The notes: a model not told the origin generated them from the sequence alone. A stretch of DNA of 16,611 nt from JBKHXU01 sp046565865 (GCA_046565865.1 JBKHXU010000109.1:1-16611), one strand, 5' to 3'. Numbered from the stretch's first letter, positions 1 through 6,584 are shown. Made by a program: numbers and translations.

Positions 1-142
1 GCAGATACAAAATCAGATCGGGTCCGGAGGCGGGATGGCGTTCGATGGCAAGCTCGGTGCCATCGCGCAGACGCAGATCGTCGTTGGCGGAGGCGCTTGC
101 TTGCGCGAACAGCCATAAAATGGCCACGATCGCTATTCGCAT
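1..142 (-). CDS. Exported protein, N-terminal fragment (cut by window edge)
   Basis: Reading the minus strand from an ATG at 142-140 gives an open frame that runs off the left edge (47 complete codons). Residues 1-19 look like a Sec signal peptide: a short positive start (MR), a hydrophobic core (IAIVAILWLFA) and small residues before a likely cleavage near ASASA-N. The mature part begins NDDLRLRDGTELAIERHP and then a hydrophobic LILYL strand. This layout resembles the start of some secreted alpha/beta-hydrolases, but no catalytic residues lie in the window, so the family is a weak inference. The start lies 41 bases from the start chosen for the divergent gene at 184. No strong Shine-Dalgarno sequence is visible. 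I am fairly sure this is a coding start and unsure what it makes. Confidence 0.6.
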   Translation of the reverse strand, partial: MRIAIVAILWLFAQASASANDDLRLRDGTELAIERHPASGPDLILYL

Positions 143-183
143 GCAATAGACAAGGGTCGGTGTGCGCACTAGTCTCAGTATCA

Positions 184-717
184 ATGTCGACTATTCGCAA
201 TTACCTGGTCGTCGCGATCGCCCTCGTCGTAGCGCCGCTGTGGTCGGCGGGCTGCCTGGCCGACGTGGTCTTGGCGCGACTAAGTCCAGACACCCGCGCC
301 GATGCGGCGGCGATCGAGATTAAACTCAAGAGCGGTTTGATCGCGTCTCCGCTCGCTGGCAAACCGCAGTCCGGATGGATAGTTCAGAGCGGCAATTCGG
401 TCGCTGCCAAGGTGCGACCGCCCGAGCGCATTGTCGAACTGTACAGCGGAGATCAAAACAGCGCGACCGTTCTCTGCCGCATTGCTGTCCGTTACTATCC
501 CCAAGCGAATCGGTGGCAACCGCTGCTGCAACTGGTGGACGAACCTGCCGTTGTCCGCACGCCCGACGGTTGGAGACCTGTCATGCTGGCGACGGGTGCG
601 CCGCTACTGATTGCGCAAACGAGCAACGATGCGCCGAACAGCGAAGGATTCAGGCAAACCCTACAATTCGGTCTCACGTCGGGCGCCGTGTCCATTGACG
701 CTTGGCGCGTGCACTGA
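184..717 (+). CDS. Exported protein of unknown function (177 aa)
   Basis: I do not recognise this family. The ATG at 184 gives MSTIRNYLVVAIALVV, a clear hydrophobic export signal (about residues 5-22) followed by WSAGC-LADV. The Cys could be a lipoprotein acceptor, but Ser at the -3 position makes a poor lipobox, so signal peptidase I cleavage near residues 25-27 is as likely. The rest is a soluble, probably beta-rich domain of about 150 residues with one further Cys (VLCRIAV) and no catalytic motif I can name. The frame is open further upstream to a TTG at 97, but that would overlap the divergent gene and bury the signal peptide, and a GTG at 160 is another option. None of these starts has a well-placed ribosome binding site. 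The stop at 715-717 is followed within 5 bases by a slipin gene fossil. Confidence 0.6.
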   Translation: MSTIRNYLVVAIALVVAPLWSAGCLADVVLARLSPDTRADAAAIEIKLKSGLIASPLAGKPQSGWIVQSGNSVAAKVRPPERIVELYSGDQNSATVLCRIAVRYYPQANRWQPLLQLVDEPAVVRTPDGWRPVMLATGAPLLIAQTSNDAPNSEGFRQTLQFGLTSGAVSIDAWRVH

Positions 718-718
718 T

Positions 719-770
719 TGGTCGAGGAACGGCCCCAGCAAACCCATCGGCAACGGCAGGACGCCGAGCT
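719..770 (-). pseudogene. Fossil of a slipin (stomatin-like) gene 3' end
   Basis: Bases 722-763 match bases 902-943, the 3' end of the intact slipin gene, at about 34 of 42 positions, 180 bases apart and in the same orientation. On the minus strand this copy reads VLPLPMGLLGPFLD against VFPLPMDLLGPFLD in the intact protein, 12 of 14 residues identical. Upstream of the motif there is no further slipin similarity and no stomatin core. I read it as the tail of a second slipin copy whose body has been lost, or a short local duplication. It lies just after the stop of the plus-strand gene ending at 717. Confidence 0.6.
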
Positions 771-771
771 G

Positions 772-862
772 GGTGGGCGACAGGGACGTTACCCTGTAGC
801 TAAACAAACGAAGCCCACCGCGCCGGCCGTTGCCGTGTCGGAAAACCAACGAAGCCGACCGC
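772..862. repeat. Two REP-like palindromic units at a convergent gene junction
   Basis: Two related units sit here: 802-821 (AAACAAACGAAGCCCACCGC) and 843-862 (AAACCAACGAAGCCGACCGC) agree at 18 of 20 bases, 41 bases apart. The first forms a two-tier structure: GGTGGGC at 772-778 pairs with GCCCACC at 813-819, enclosing a perfect inner stem ACAGGG/CCCTGT at 780-785/792-797. The second has a weaker stem, GTCGG/CCGAC at 837-841/855-859. The CGAAGCCCACCG signature resembles small dispersed palindromes common in GC-rich proteobacteria. They lie between the convergent genes ending at 717 and 871, where they could act as a two-way terminator or mRNA-end stabiliser. No T-run follows, so a classical intrinsic terminator is not claimed. 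Confidence 0.5.
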
Positions 863-870
863 TAAGCCTG

Positions 871-1638
871 CTACGCCCCCCCTTCCCGCCGCTTCGCCAT
901 ATCGAGGAACGGCCCGAGCAGATCCATCGGCAGCGGAAACACGATGGTTGAGCTGCGCTCGTTGGCGATGCCGGACAGCGTCTGCAAGTAGCGCAGCTGC
1001 AACGCCTGCGGGCTTTTGCTGATGAGGTCGGCCGCCTGCACCAGTTTTTCCGCCGCCTGGAACTCGCCCTCGGCGTGAATTACCTTGGCGCGCCGCGTGC
1101 GTTCGGCCTCGGCCTGCTGCGCGATGGCGCGCACCATGGTCGGATCGATGTCGACATGCTTGATCTCGACGCTCGACACCTTGATGCCCCAGGCGTCGGT
1201 GGAGGTGTCCAGGATCTTCTGAATATCGGTGTTGAGCTTGTCGCGCTCGGCCAGCATCTCGTCCAGCTCGTGCTTACCGAGCACGCTACGCAACGTCGTC
1301 TGCGCCAACTGGCTGGTGGCGGAATAAAAATCCTCGACCTGGATGATGGCGCGCTGCGGATCGATGACGCGAAAATAGATCACCGCGTTGACCTTTACTG
1401 AAACGTTGTCGCGCGAAATGACGTCCTGCGGCGGCACGTCCATGACGATTGTGCGCAGATCCACTTTGACCGCCTGCTGCACGCCCGGCACGATGAGACG
1501 CAGCCCCGCGCCTTTCACCTTGTGGAACTTCCCGAGGAAGAACACGACGCCGCGCTCGTACTCGCGAAATACGCGGAACGAGGATACCAGTAGAACGATG
1601 ATGACGACCGCGATAAAACCAGGACCGACAATGCCCAT
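871..1638 (-). CDS. Slipin / stomatin-like SPFH-domain membrane protein
   Basis: A 255-aa SPFH (stomatin/prohibitin) protein of the slipin type, which forms oligomeric scaffolds at the inner membrane. The N-terminus (about residues 5-25) is a single membrane anchor. The SPFH domain follows with typical motifs YERGVVFFLGK, GLRLIVPGVQ, DVPPQDVISRDNV and YFRV (about residues 27-175). An Ala/Glu-rich coiled coil comes next (QQAEAERTRRAKVIHAEGE, 174-192), then a hydrophobic C-terminal segment TIVFPLPMDLLGPFLD (231-246). I chose the ATG at 1638-1636 because AAAGGAG sits just upstream; a longer frame adds ten residues without such a site. It lies 45 bases downstream of the nfeD-type gene, the known slipin/NfeD operon arrangement. 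In the Pyrococcus PH1510/PH1511 pair the protease cuts the stomatin in its hydrophobic C-terminal region, and the equivalent segment is present here. Confidence 0.93.
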   Translation of the reverse strand: MGIVGPGFIAVVIIVLLVSSFRVFREYERGVVFFLGKFHKVKGAGLRLIVPGVQQAVKVDLRTIVMDVPPQDVISRDNVSVKVNAVIYFRVIDPQRAIIQVEDFYSATSQLAQTTLRSVLGKHELDEMLAERDKLNTDIQKILDTSTDAWGIKVSSVEIKHVDIDPTMVRAIAQQAEAERTRRAKVIHAEGEFQAAEKLVQAADLISKSPQALQLRYLQTLSGIANERSSTIVFPLPMDLLGPFLDMAKRREGGA

Positions 1639-1683
1639 ACGTGATCTCCTTTTGTAAACGTTAACCACCCGCTTGGGGTCGCC

Positions 1684-3096
1684 TCACTCGTCAGTCGGCT
1701 CAACCTTCAACACCAGCCCGTCGACGGCGACGATGCGCACCCGCTGCCCTTGCAGCACCGGCCGGGTCGCGACCGCCTGCCACTCCTCGCCATGCGCGCG
1801 TACCCGCCCGCGCCGGCTGAACGCCTCGATTGCCTCGCCCACAGTGCCAATCATCGCTTCGACACCCGATACCGGCGGACGCCGCCGCACCTGCAACGCC
1901 ATCGCGGCGACACCTATGAAGACCGCCGCCGACGTCAACGCAACCGCGGCGATGAGCTCCCAGGCGATACCGTAGCCTTCGGCATCGGCGTCGAGCAGGA
2001 TCACAGAGCCTACGACCATGGCCACCACGCCGCCGATGCCAAGAGCGCCGAAGCTCGGCATGAACACCTCGGCGACCATGAACGCGATGCCGAGCAGGAT
2101 CAGCCCCACACCGGCATAGTTGATCGGCAGCACCTGAAACGCGTAAAGCGCGAGCAACAGACAAATGCCGCCAATAACGCCGGGCAGCACATAACCCGGG
2201 TTCCACAGCTCGAAGAAGAGACCGTAGATACCGAGCATCATCAGGATGTAGGCGATGTTGGGGTCGGTGATGACGGCGAGCAATTTCGTGCGCCAGTCGG
2301 CCTCGAAGTTCTCGACCGCGATGCCGGCGGTCGCGAGGCGCACGTCCTTGCCCTGAAGCTGCACCTTACGGCCGTTGGCCTTTTTCAAAAGATCATCGAC
2401 GTCGGCGGCGATGAAATCGGCGACGCGCTCGCGCACCGCCGCGTCCGCGTGCAGCGAGGCGGCGTCGCGCACCGCCTTCTCGGCCCACTCGGCGTTGCGC
2501 CCGCGCATCTGCGCCAGACCGCGGATGTAGGCGATGGCGTCGTTCAGCGTCTTGCGCCCCATGGCATCGTCGGCTGGGCGCTCGTCCTTGGCCTTTTTGT
2601 TTTTGTCCTTGTCTTTTTCCTTGCCCTTGTCGTCGCCCGGTCGTTCATCACCGCCGGGGCCGGGGCCGCCGATGCGCACCGGGGTGGCGGCGCCGAGATT
2701 GGTCGCCGGCGCCATCGCGGCGATGTGGCTGGCGTAGAGAATATACGTGCCGGCGCTCGCGGCGCGCGCGCCCGAGGGCGCGACATAAGTCGCGACCGGG
2801 ACGGGCGAGGCGATGATGTCCTTGATGATCTCGCGCATCGCGCTGTCGAGACCGCCCGGGGTATCCATGCGCAGCACCACAAGCGGCGCCTGCTGTTGCT
2901 TGGCGCGCTCCAGGCCGCGATGCACGAAGTCGGCGGTCGCCGGCCCGATCGCGCCCTTGACCTCGAGCAGCAACACTTGGCGCGACGGCGTCTCGGTCGC
3001 CTTGCCGGGAAGAAACAACGGATAACACGCGAGAGCCAGCAGCCCGGCAATGCGCCAGACACGCGGCCACGGGAGACGGTGGGTCCACGAGTTCAT
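1684..3096 (-). CDS. NfeD-family membrane-bound serine protease (ClpP class)
   Basis: A 470-aa long-form NfeD protein. Residues 13-30 are an export signal or membrane anchor. A ClpP/SppA-like protease domain follows: VLLLEVKGAIGPA, the oxyanion-type MDTPGGL (77-83), and ARAASAGTYI with the likely nucleophile Ser114. The dyad Lys of Pyrococcus PH1510 lies in its YIKSLAQ segment. Here that position reads YIRGLAQ (Arg192), with Lys182 ten residues earlier (GRKTLND) as a candidate substitute. Residues about 145-178 are a Lys/Asp/Glu-rich, probably disordered insert. Residues about 283-402 hold several membrane helices, and the tail (about 405-470) is the NfeD OB-fold domain (MIGTVGEA to VEPTDE). 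The ATG is preceded by GTGAGG. It probably shares a transcript with the slipin gene 45 bases downstream, its presumed substrate or partner. Confidence 0.92.
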   Translation of the reverse strand: MNSWTHRLPWPRVWRIAGLLALACYPLFLPGKATETPSRQVLLLEVKGAIGPATADFVHRGLERAKQQQAPLVVLRMDTPGGLDSAMREIIKDIIASPVPVATYVAPSGARAASAGTYILYASHIAAMAPATNLGAATPVRIGGPGPGGDERPGDDKGKEKDKDKNKKAKDERPADDAMGRKTLNDAIAYIRGLAQMRGRNAEWAEKAVRDAASLHADAAVRERVADFIAADVDDLLKKANGRKVQLQGKDVRLATAGIAVENFEADWRTKLLAVITDPNIAYILMMLGIYGLFFELWNPGYVLPGVIGGICLLLALYAFQVLPINYAGVGLILLGIAFMVAEVFMPSFGALGIGGVVAMVVGSVILLDADAEGYGIAWELIAAVALTSAAVFIGVAAMALQVRRRPPVSGVEAMIGTVGEAIEAFSRRGRVRAHGEEWQAVATRPVLQGQRVRIVAVDGLVLKVEPTDE

Positions 3097-3172
3097 GGCC
3101 TCACAATATCAGAAACCCCCCACACTAACCCCCGGGCGCCCACCCTATACTCCCTTCTGATTGCAGAGACGG

Positions 3173-3799
3173 TCAGCGGCGCGCGAGGTAGCTAAAAAGA
3201 AATTCCAGCACTTCGAAGCGGTTATACGCTTCCTGCAGTCCGCGTCCCCACACCGTGGGTCCATGACCGCGCACAAGTAGCGCCGTAAGCGGCGGCGTCT
3301 GTTTGCGGAAGCGCGCGGTGATGTCGCGCGCAACCCGGGCAACGTCGAGGTGATTGGCGAACAGCGGCAGATCGACGCGCGGGTTCTGTTCCCACACGTC
3401 GAAACCCTTCACCATTTCGAGCGGCGGCAGGCGCAAACTCTTGGCGTCGCGCTTGGCGCGATCGGTGGCGCGGCAGGCGTTGACGCTGTGACCGTGCAGC
3501 ACGGCGCCGGCGTCGGCGAATCGCGCATACAACGCGGCGTGGATCGCAGTCTCGGCCGACGGCTTGAGTCCCGGGCGCGCCGATTCCATCACCGCGCCGT
3601 CGCGCGCGCGCACCAACAGAAAATCATCCACGTCGAGCCGGCCCTTCGGCATGCCGCTGGCGGTGATCCAGAAGTGCTCGGCGTCGGCACGTGCCGAGAG
3701 ATTGCCGGCGGTGCCGAGCATGAAGCCGCGCGCGTGAAAGTCGCGGGCGATCTCCGCCAGCGCCGCGCGCGGCGGGAGATCGTCAAGAGAGCGCGCCAT
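3173..3799 (-). CDS. mtnB: Methylthioribulose-1-phosphate dehydratase
   Basis: A 208-aa class II aldolase-fold enzyme of the methionine salvage pathway. It dehydrates 5-methylthioribulose-1-phosphate to the 2,3-diketo-5-methylthiopentyl-1-phosphate in the cytoplasm. The family signature is clear: GNLSAR (32-37) for phosphate binding, KPSAETAIH with the acidic Glu83, the metal pair LHGHS (His102 and His104) and RGHGPTVWG with a third metal His (His179). These match the Glu and three-His layout of fuculose-1-phosphate aldolase relatives. Length is normal. The start lies 9 bases after the mtnD stop and has no strong ribosome binding site, which suggests translational coupling. Placement beside acireductone dioxygenase supports MtnB over other class II aldolases. 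No mtnC lies nearby. Confidence 0.93.
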   Translation of the reverse strand: MARSLDDLPPRAALAEIARDFHARGFMLGTAGNLSARADAEHFWITASGMPKGRLDVDDFLLVRARDGAVMESARPGLKPSAETAIHAALYARFADAGAVLHGHSVNACRATDRAKRDAKSLRLPPLEMVKGFDVWEQNPRVDLPLFANHLDVARVARDITARFRKQTPPLTALLVRGHGPTVWGRGLQEAYNRFEVLEFLFSYLARR

Positions 3800-3808
3800 G
3801 CGCGCGGC

Positions 3809-4348
3809 CTAACCGAACGCCATCGCGCGCTGCGTATAGACCGGCGCCCAGCCGGCGGTATCGATGAAGTAGCGCACGGCCTTGATGCGCTTTGAATCCC
3901 TCATCTCGAACCAGTGCTCGGTGTTGGCCGGTACGTTAATGTAGTCGCCAGCGCTGACCTCGAGCAGAAACTGGTTCCCATCCGGCTCAACGAAGCCGAA
4001 GTAGCCACGACCGGCGAGGATGTAACGTACCTCGTCGTCGGTGTGATAGTGGATCTTGTCAAACTTGGCGAGCATGGCCTCGATCCCGGGGATGTCCTCG
4101 TGGATCACGATCATGTCGCGCGTGCTGTAGCCCTTGGCGCGCTTGAGCTCCTCGAAGCGGTTCTGCACGAGCTCAAGCAGCTCTTCTTTTTCGGCGTCGT
4201 TCAACGCCTGCTGCGCGAGCAATACCTGTGCTCGCTCGCCGCCCGGTGCGGGCCAGGCGTTCAGAGTGATGCCAAGGCGCGCCAGGCGCGCGCGGATGCC
4301 GGGAAAGTCGGTGGTCTCAGCGCCATCAGACGCGATGATCTTGGCCAT
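3809..4348 (-). CDS. mtnD: Acireductone dioxygenase (ARD)
   Basis: A 179-aa cupin that oxidises the acireductone intermediate of methionine salvage. With Fe2+ the family yields formate and 2-keto-4-methylthiobutyrate, the methionine precursor; with Ni2+ it gives an off-pathway product and CO. The metal ligands are visible as HYHTDDE (His100, His102, Glu106) and TEHWFEM (His145), with the family motifs RYILAGRGYFGF and GDYINVPANTEHWF. The ATG at 4348-4346 was chosen because GAGGAG lies seven bases upstream. The open frame extends 34 codons further, but that extension is low-complexity and contains a hairpin region. It is first in a minus-strand run mtnD-mtnB and is preceded by a 179-base intergenic stretch with notable inverted repeats. 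Confidence 0.95.
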   Translation of the reverse strand: MAKIIASDGAETTDFPGIRARLARLGITLNAWPAPGGERAQVLLAQQALNDAEKEELLELVQNRFEELKRAKGYSTRDMIVIHEDIPGIEAMLAKFDKIHYHTDDEVRYILAGRGYFGFVEPDGNQFLLEVSAGDYINVPANTEHWFEMRDSKRIKAVRYFIDTAGWAPVYTQRAMAFG

Positions 4349-4414
4349 GGTGGTCTCCTCGTTACGATCGATACCGGCCGTCCCTGGCGCGACAGTTCGG
4401 CTGCGAGAGCCCCA

Positions 4415-4436
4415 GCCCACACTTCCGTGTGTGGGC
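4415..4436 (-). promoter_or_regulatory. Perfect 8-bp hairpin upstream of mtnD
   Basis: GCCCACAC at 4415-4422 pairs perfectly with GTGTGGGC at 4429-4436 around a six-base loop. It lies 67 bases upstream of the mtnD start, within the 179 bases separating rhlB from mtnD. No U-run follows in the minus-strand direction, so it is not a textbook intrinsic terminator. It could be part of the mtnD leader, a 3' end structure of rhlB mRNA, or a protein-binding palindrome. I do not recognise a known riboswitch class. Confidence 0.45.
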
Positions 4437-4450
4437 GCGCGGCGGCGCAA

Positions 4451-4475
4451 GACACGTTAGGTGTCGGCGACACCT
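4451..4475 (-). promoter_or_regulatory. Alternating inverted repeats (possible bistable hairpin) upstream of mtnD
   Basis: The plus strand reads GACAC (4451-4455), GTGTC (4461-4465), GACAC (4469-4473). The central GTGTC can pair with either neighbour: with the left one as a 5-bp stem and 5-base loop, or with the right one as a 7-bp stem (4459-4465 with 4469-4475) and 3-base loop. The two folds are mutually exclusive. The element sits 23 bases past the possible start limit of the mtnD leader, between the rhlB stop and mtnD. It could be a tandem operator or an RNA switch; nothing in the sequence decides. Confidence 0.35.
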
Positions 4476-4527
4476 CCGCCTCGCCCTCGTGCGATGGCGG
4501 GCTGGTGAAGGGTACGCAAAACGCGAA

Positions 4528-5967
4528 TCAACCGACCGCGGGCTTTTCGACCGCGCGTCGCGCGAATGGTTTACGCGCGCGCGGCGCGAGCGGCGCATCC
4601 GGTGGCTCGATCGTCGGCGCCGGCAGCGACGCGGGCTCGGGGCGCGGCCGCGCGGGCGGTGGGGGCGCAGCCTGCGCACGCTGACGCGGGGGCCGCTCGC
4701 CGCCGTGGCGTTCGCGCCGATGATCCGGGCCACCGCGGCCGTGGCGCGGCCGGTCGGTGCGCTCGCGCCGGTGCTCGCCGGTCGGCGGCGACAGCGTCGC
4801 CAATAGCTCCGGCGTGACCGTCTGAGTCGGGATCTTGTGCCCGATGTAGGCCTCGATCTCCGGCAGCGAGAACACGTAGCGCTCGCAGGCGAAACTCACG
4901 GCGTCGCCGCTCTTGCCGGCGCGCGCGGTGCGGCCGATGCGGTGCACGTAGTCCTCGGCGTTTTGCGGCAGATCGAAATTGAAGACGTGCGACACGTCGG
5001 GGATGTGCAGCCCGCGCGCGGCAACGTCAGTCGCGACCAGGATCGGCAACCGCCCTTCGGTGAAGTCGCCGAGCAGGCGCAGGCGGATGTTCTGCGGCAC
5101 GTCGCCGGAGAGCACCGCGGCCGAGAAGCCGTTGGCCTTGAGCCAGGCCTCGAGACGCTCGGCCATATCTTTCGTGTTTACGAACACCAAGCTGCGCGTC
5201 GGGTCCATGTGGCGCAATAAACCGACGAGCAGCGGAATCTTTTCGTCCATCGCCGTGTGGTACAGCACCTGCTCGACGTTGTCGGCGGTGCGCTTGTCCG
5301 GTTCGATGCGCACGATCTGCGGGTTGTTCATGTGCTCGTAGGCGAGCTCCATCACCCGATGCGACAACGTGGCCGAGAACAGCATGTTGAGGCGCTTGGT
5401 GGGTTCCGGCATGCGCCGCAGCAGAAAGCGGATGTCCTTGATGAAGCCGAGATCGAACATGCGATCGGCTTCGTCCAACACCATTACCTGGATCGCGTTG
5501 AGGTCGAACACATGTTGCTTGAAGTAGTCGATGATGCGCCCGGGGGTGCCGATGAGCACGTCGACGCCCGCCTCCAGCATCTTGCGCTGCGAGTCGTAGC
5601 CGGTGCCGCCGAAGACCAGGCCGAGACGAAACCCGGTCGTGGCGCCGAGTACCTCGGCATCTTTATGAATTTGCACGGCGAGTTCGCGCGTCGGCGCGAG
5701 CACTAACGCCCGCGGTTGCGTCGCGCGGCGCTCCGGCCCAGGCGGATGCGACAGCAGATGCGAGAAGGCCGCCAATAAAAACGCCGCGGTTTTGCCGGTG
5801 CCGGTCTGAGCCTGGCCGGCAACATCCTGACCGGCGAGCGCCACCGGCAGTGTCTCCGCTTGGATCGGCGTGCAATATTCGAATCCGGCCTGACGCACGC
5901 CGGCGAGCAGTGCATCGGGAAGGCTTAGACTGGCGAAGGAGCGCTCGGTAAGGTGGTGTTCACTCAT
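4528..5967 (-). CDS. rhlB: ATP-dependent DEAD-box RNA helicase RhlB
   Basis: A 479-aa DEAD-box helicase. In Gammaproteobacteria RhlB unwinds structured RNA for RNase E in the degradosome. The start MSEHHLTERSFASLSL (ATG at 5967-5965) aligns with E. coli RhlB MSKTHLTEQKFSDFAL, which decides it over an upstream ATG that adds 33 residues. Motifs in order: Q motif region (F11 to TPIQ36), AQTGTGKT (53-60), APTRELA (91-97), TPGR (141-144), DEAD (165-168), SAT (198-200), ATDVAARGL (312-320) and HRIGRTARAG (342-351). The core ends near residue 392. Beyond it is a basic, then proline-rich tail (about 398-479), longer than the E. coli tail (protein about 421 aa) and likely disordered RNA- or partner-binding sequence. 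It is divergent from trxA-rho, the E. coli order. Confidence 0.95.
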   Translation of the reverse strand: MSEHHLTERSFASLSLPDALLAGVRQAGFEYCTPIQAETLPVALAGQDVAGQAQTGTGKTAAFLLAAFSHLLSHPPGPERRATQPRALVLAPTRELAVQIHKDAEVLGATTGFRLGLVFGGTGYDSQRKMLEAGVDVLIGTPGRIIDYFKQHVFDLNAIQVMVLDEADRMFDLGFIKDIRFLLRRMPEPTKRLNMLFSATLSHRVMELAYEHMNNPQIVRIEPDKRTADNVEQVLYHTAMDEKIPLLVGLLRHMDPTRSLVFVNTKDMAERLEAWLKANGFSAAVLSGDVPQNIRLRLLGDFTEGRLPILVATDVAARGLHIPDVSHVFNFDLPQNAEDYVHRIGRTARAGKSGDAVSFACERYVFSLPEIEAYIGHKIPTQTVTPELLATLSPPTGEHRRERTDRPRHGRGGPDHRRERHGGERPPRQRAQAAPPPPARPRPEPASLPAPTIEPPDAPLAPRARKPFARRAVEKPAVG

Positions 5968-6148
5968 AAAATTCGCGCGAGAGGATAACAGCGTTGGCAC
6001 GCGCGTAACAGCCAAGCGGCCCGAACGTAGCGGCGGCTCTTGCATTGGACCGCCTATTTCGCTCAAATATCAGGGCTACCTACGATAACTATTCCACCTC
6101 GCGGCCGCTCGGCCGATCCCCAATTCAGCTAAACCGGAGGCACAGCCG
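5968..6148. promoter_or_regulatory. Divergent rhlB/trxA promoter region
   Basis: These 181 bases separate the divergent rhlB and trxA starts, so they must hold promoters for both directions. For trxA a weak sigma70-like pair is TTGCAT (6040-6045) and TCAAAT (6063-6068) with a 17-base spacer. For rhlB, on the minus strand, TTGGCT followed by TGTTAT with a 19-base gap is possible. Both are poor matches and tentative. A locally AT-richer patch (about 6058-6092) stands out from the surrounding GC-rich DNA. The trxA ribosome binding site, GGAGG, is eight bases before its ATG. No small gene is evident. Confidence 0.4.
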
Positions 6149-6475
6149 ATGAGTCAGGGTATTGTCAGCGTAACGGACGACAGCTTTGAATCGGAGGTCT
6201 TGAAGAACACGGGACCCGTGCTCGTGGATTATTGGGCCGAATGGTGCGGCCCGTGCAAAATGATCGCGCCGGTGCTGGAAGAGATCGCCAAGGAGTATCA
6301 AGGCCGGGTGAAGGTGGCCAAGCTCAACATCGACGAAAACCCGGCGACGCCGCCGAAATACGGCATCCGCGGCATTCCGACGCTGATGTTGTTCAAAAAC
6401 GGCAACGTCGAGGCGACCAAGGTGGGTGCGGTATCGAAGTCGCAGTTGTCGGCGTTCCTCGATGGAAATCTGTAG
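6149..6475 (+). CDS. trxA: Thioredoxin 1
   Basis: A 108-aa thioredoxin, the general cytoplasmic dithiol reductant that is recharged by thioredoxin reductase and NADPH. The active site WCGPC is at 32-36, with redox Cys33 and Cys36. The buried Asp27 (VLVDYWA) and the cis-proline loop GIPTLMLF (Pro77) are present, and the length is the family norm. The ATG is preceded by GGAGG eight bases upstream. It is the first gene of the plus-strand trxA-rho pair and is divergent from rhlB, as in E. coli. No obvious intrinsic terminator follows the stop; the 182-base gap to rho carries leader-like features of its own. Confidence 0.97.
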   Translation: MSQGIVSVTDDSFESEVLKNTGPVLVDYWAEWCGPCKMIAPVLEEIAKEYQGRVKVAKLNIDENPATPPKYGIRGIPTLMLFKNGNVEATKVGAVSKSQLSAFLDGNL

Positions 6476-6524
6476 TGCCGCGACGCGGGGTGTTTCTACT
6501 GGACGAGTCGAAAAACCGGTGTTA

Positions 6525-6584
6525 ATGTTAAATCGTATCAGCGGCATCGCTCGCTTATACAAATTTCCTACTCCCTTTCGTTAA
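6525..6584 (+). CDS. Candidate rho leader peptide ORF (19 aa)
   Basis: A short frame ATG (6525) to TAA (6584) encodes MLNRISGIARLYKFPTPFR between trxA and rho. E. coli has a short leader ORF (rhoL) at the same place, which is the only reason to list this one. Sequence similarity to that peptide is not convincing. The ribosome binding site is weak (GGTG only three bases upstream). The frame overlaps the C-rich tract of the rho leader, so its translation could compete with Rho loading, but that is inference. It may be chance. Confidence 0.25.
   Translation: MLNRISGIARLYKFPTPFR

Noticed and set aside
718..870. CRISPR-like repeats
   Set aside because: There are only two imperfect 20-base units and one duplicated gene end, with no regular spacers and no cas genes nearby.
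1750..3195. Long open frame (481 codons) on the plus strand opposite nfeD
   Set aside because: It is antisense to a clearly conserved protease, has low-complexity His/Asp/Gly/Arg-rich composition typical of a GC-rich shadow frame, and shows no recognisable domain.
4349..4527. SAM or SAH riboswitch upstream of mtnD
   Set aside because: The location is attractive, but I cannot match the conserved cores of known SAM or SAH classes; only unclassified inverted repeats are reported.
6533..6561. Separate rho promoter with TATACA (6556-6561) as -10
   Set aside because: No reasonable -35 hexamer lies at 16-18 bases upstream, so the match is not better than expected in this AT-rich patch.
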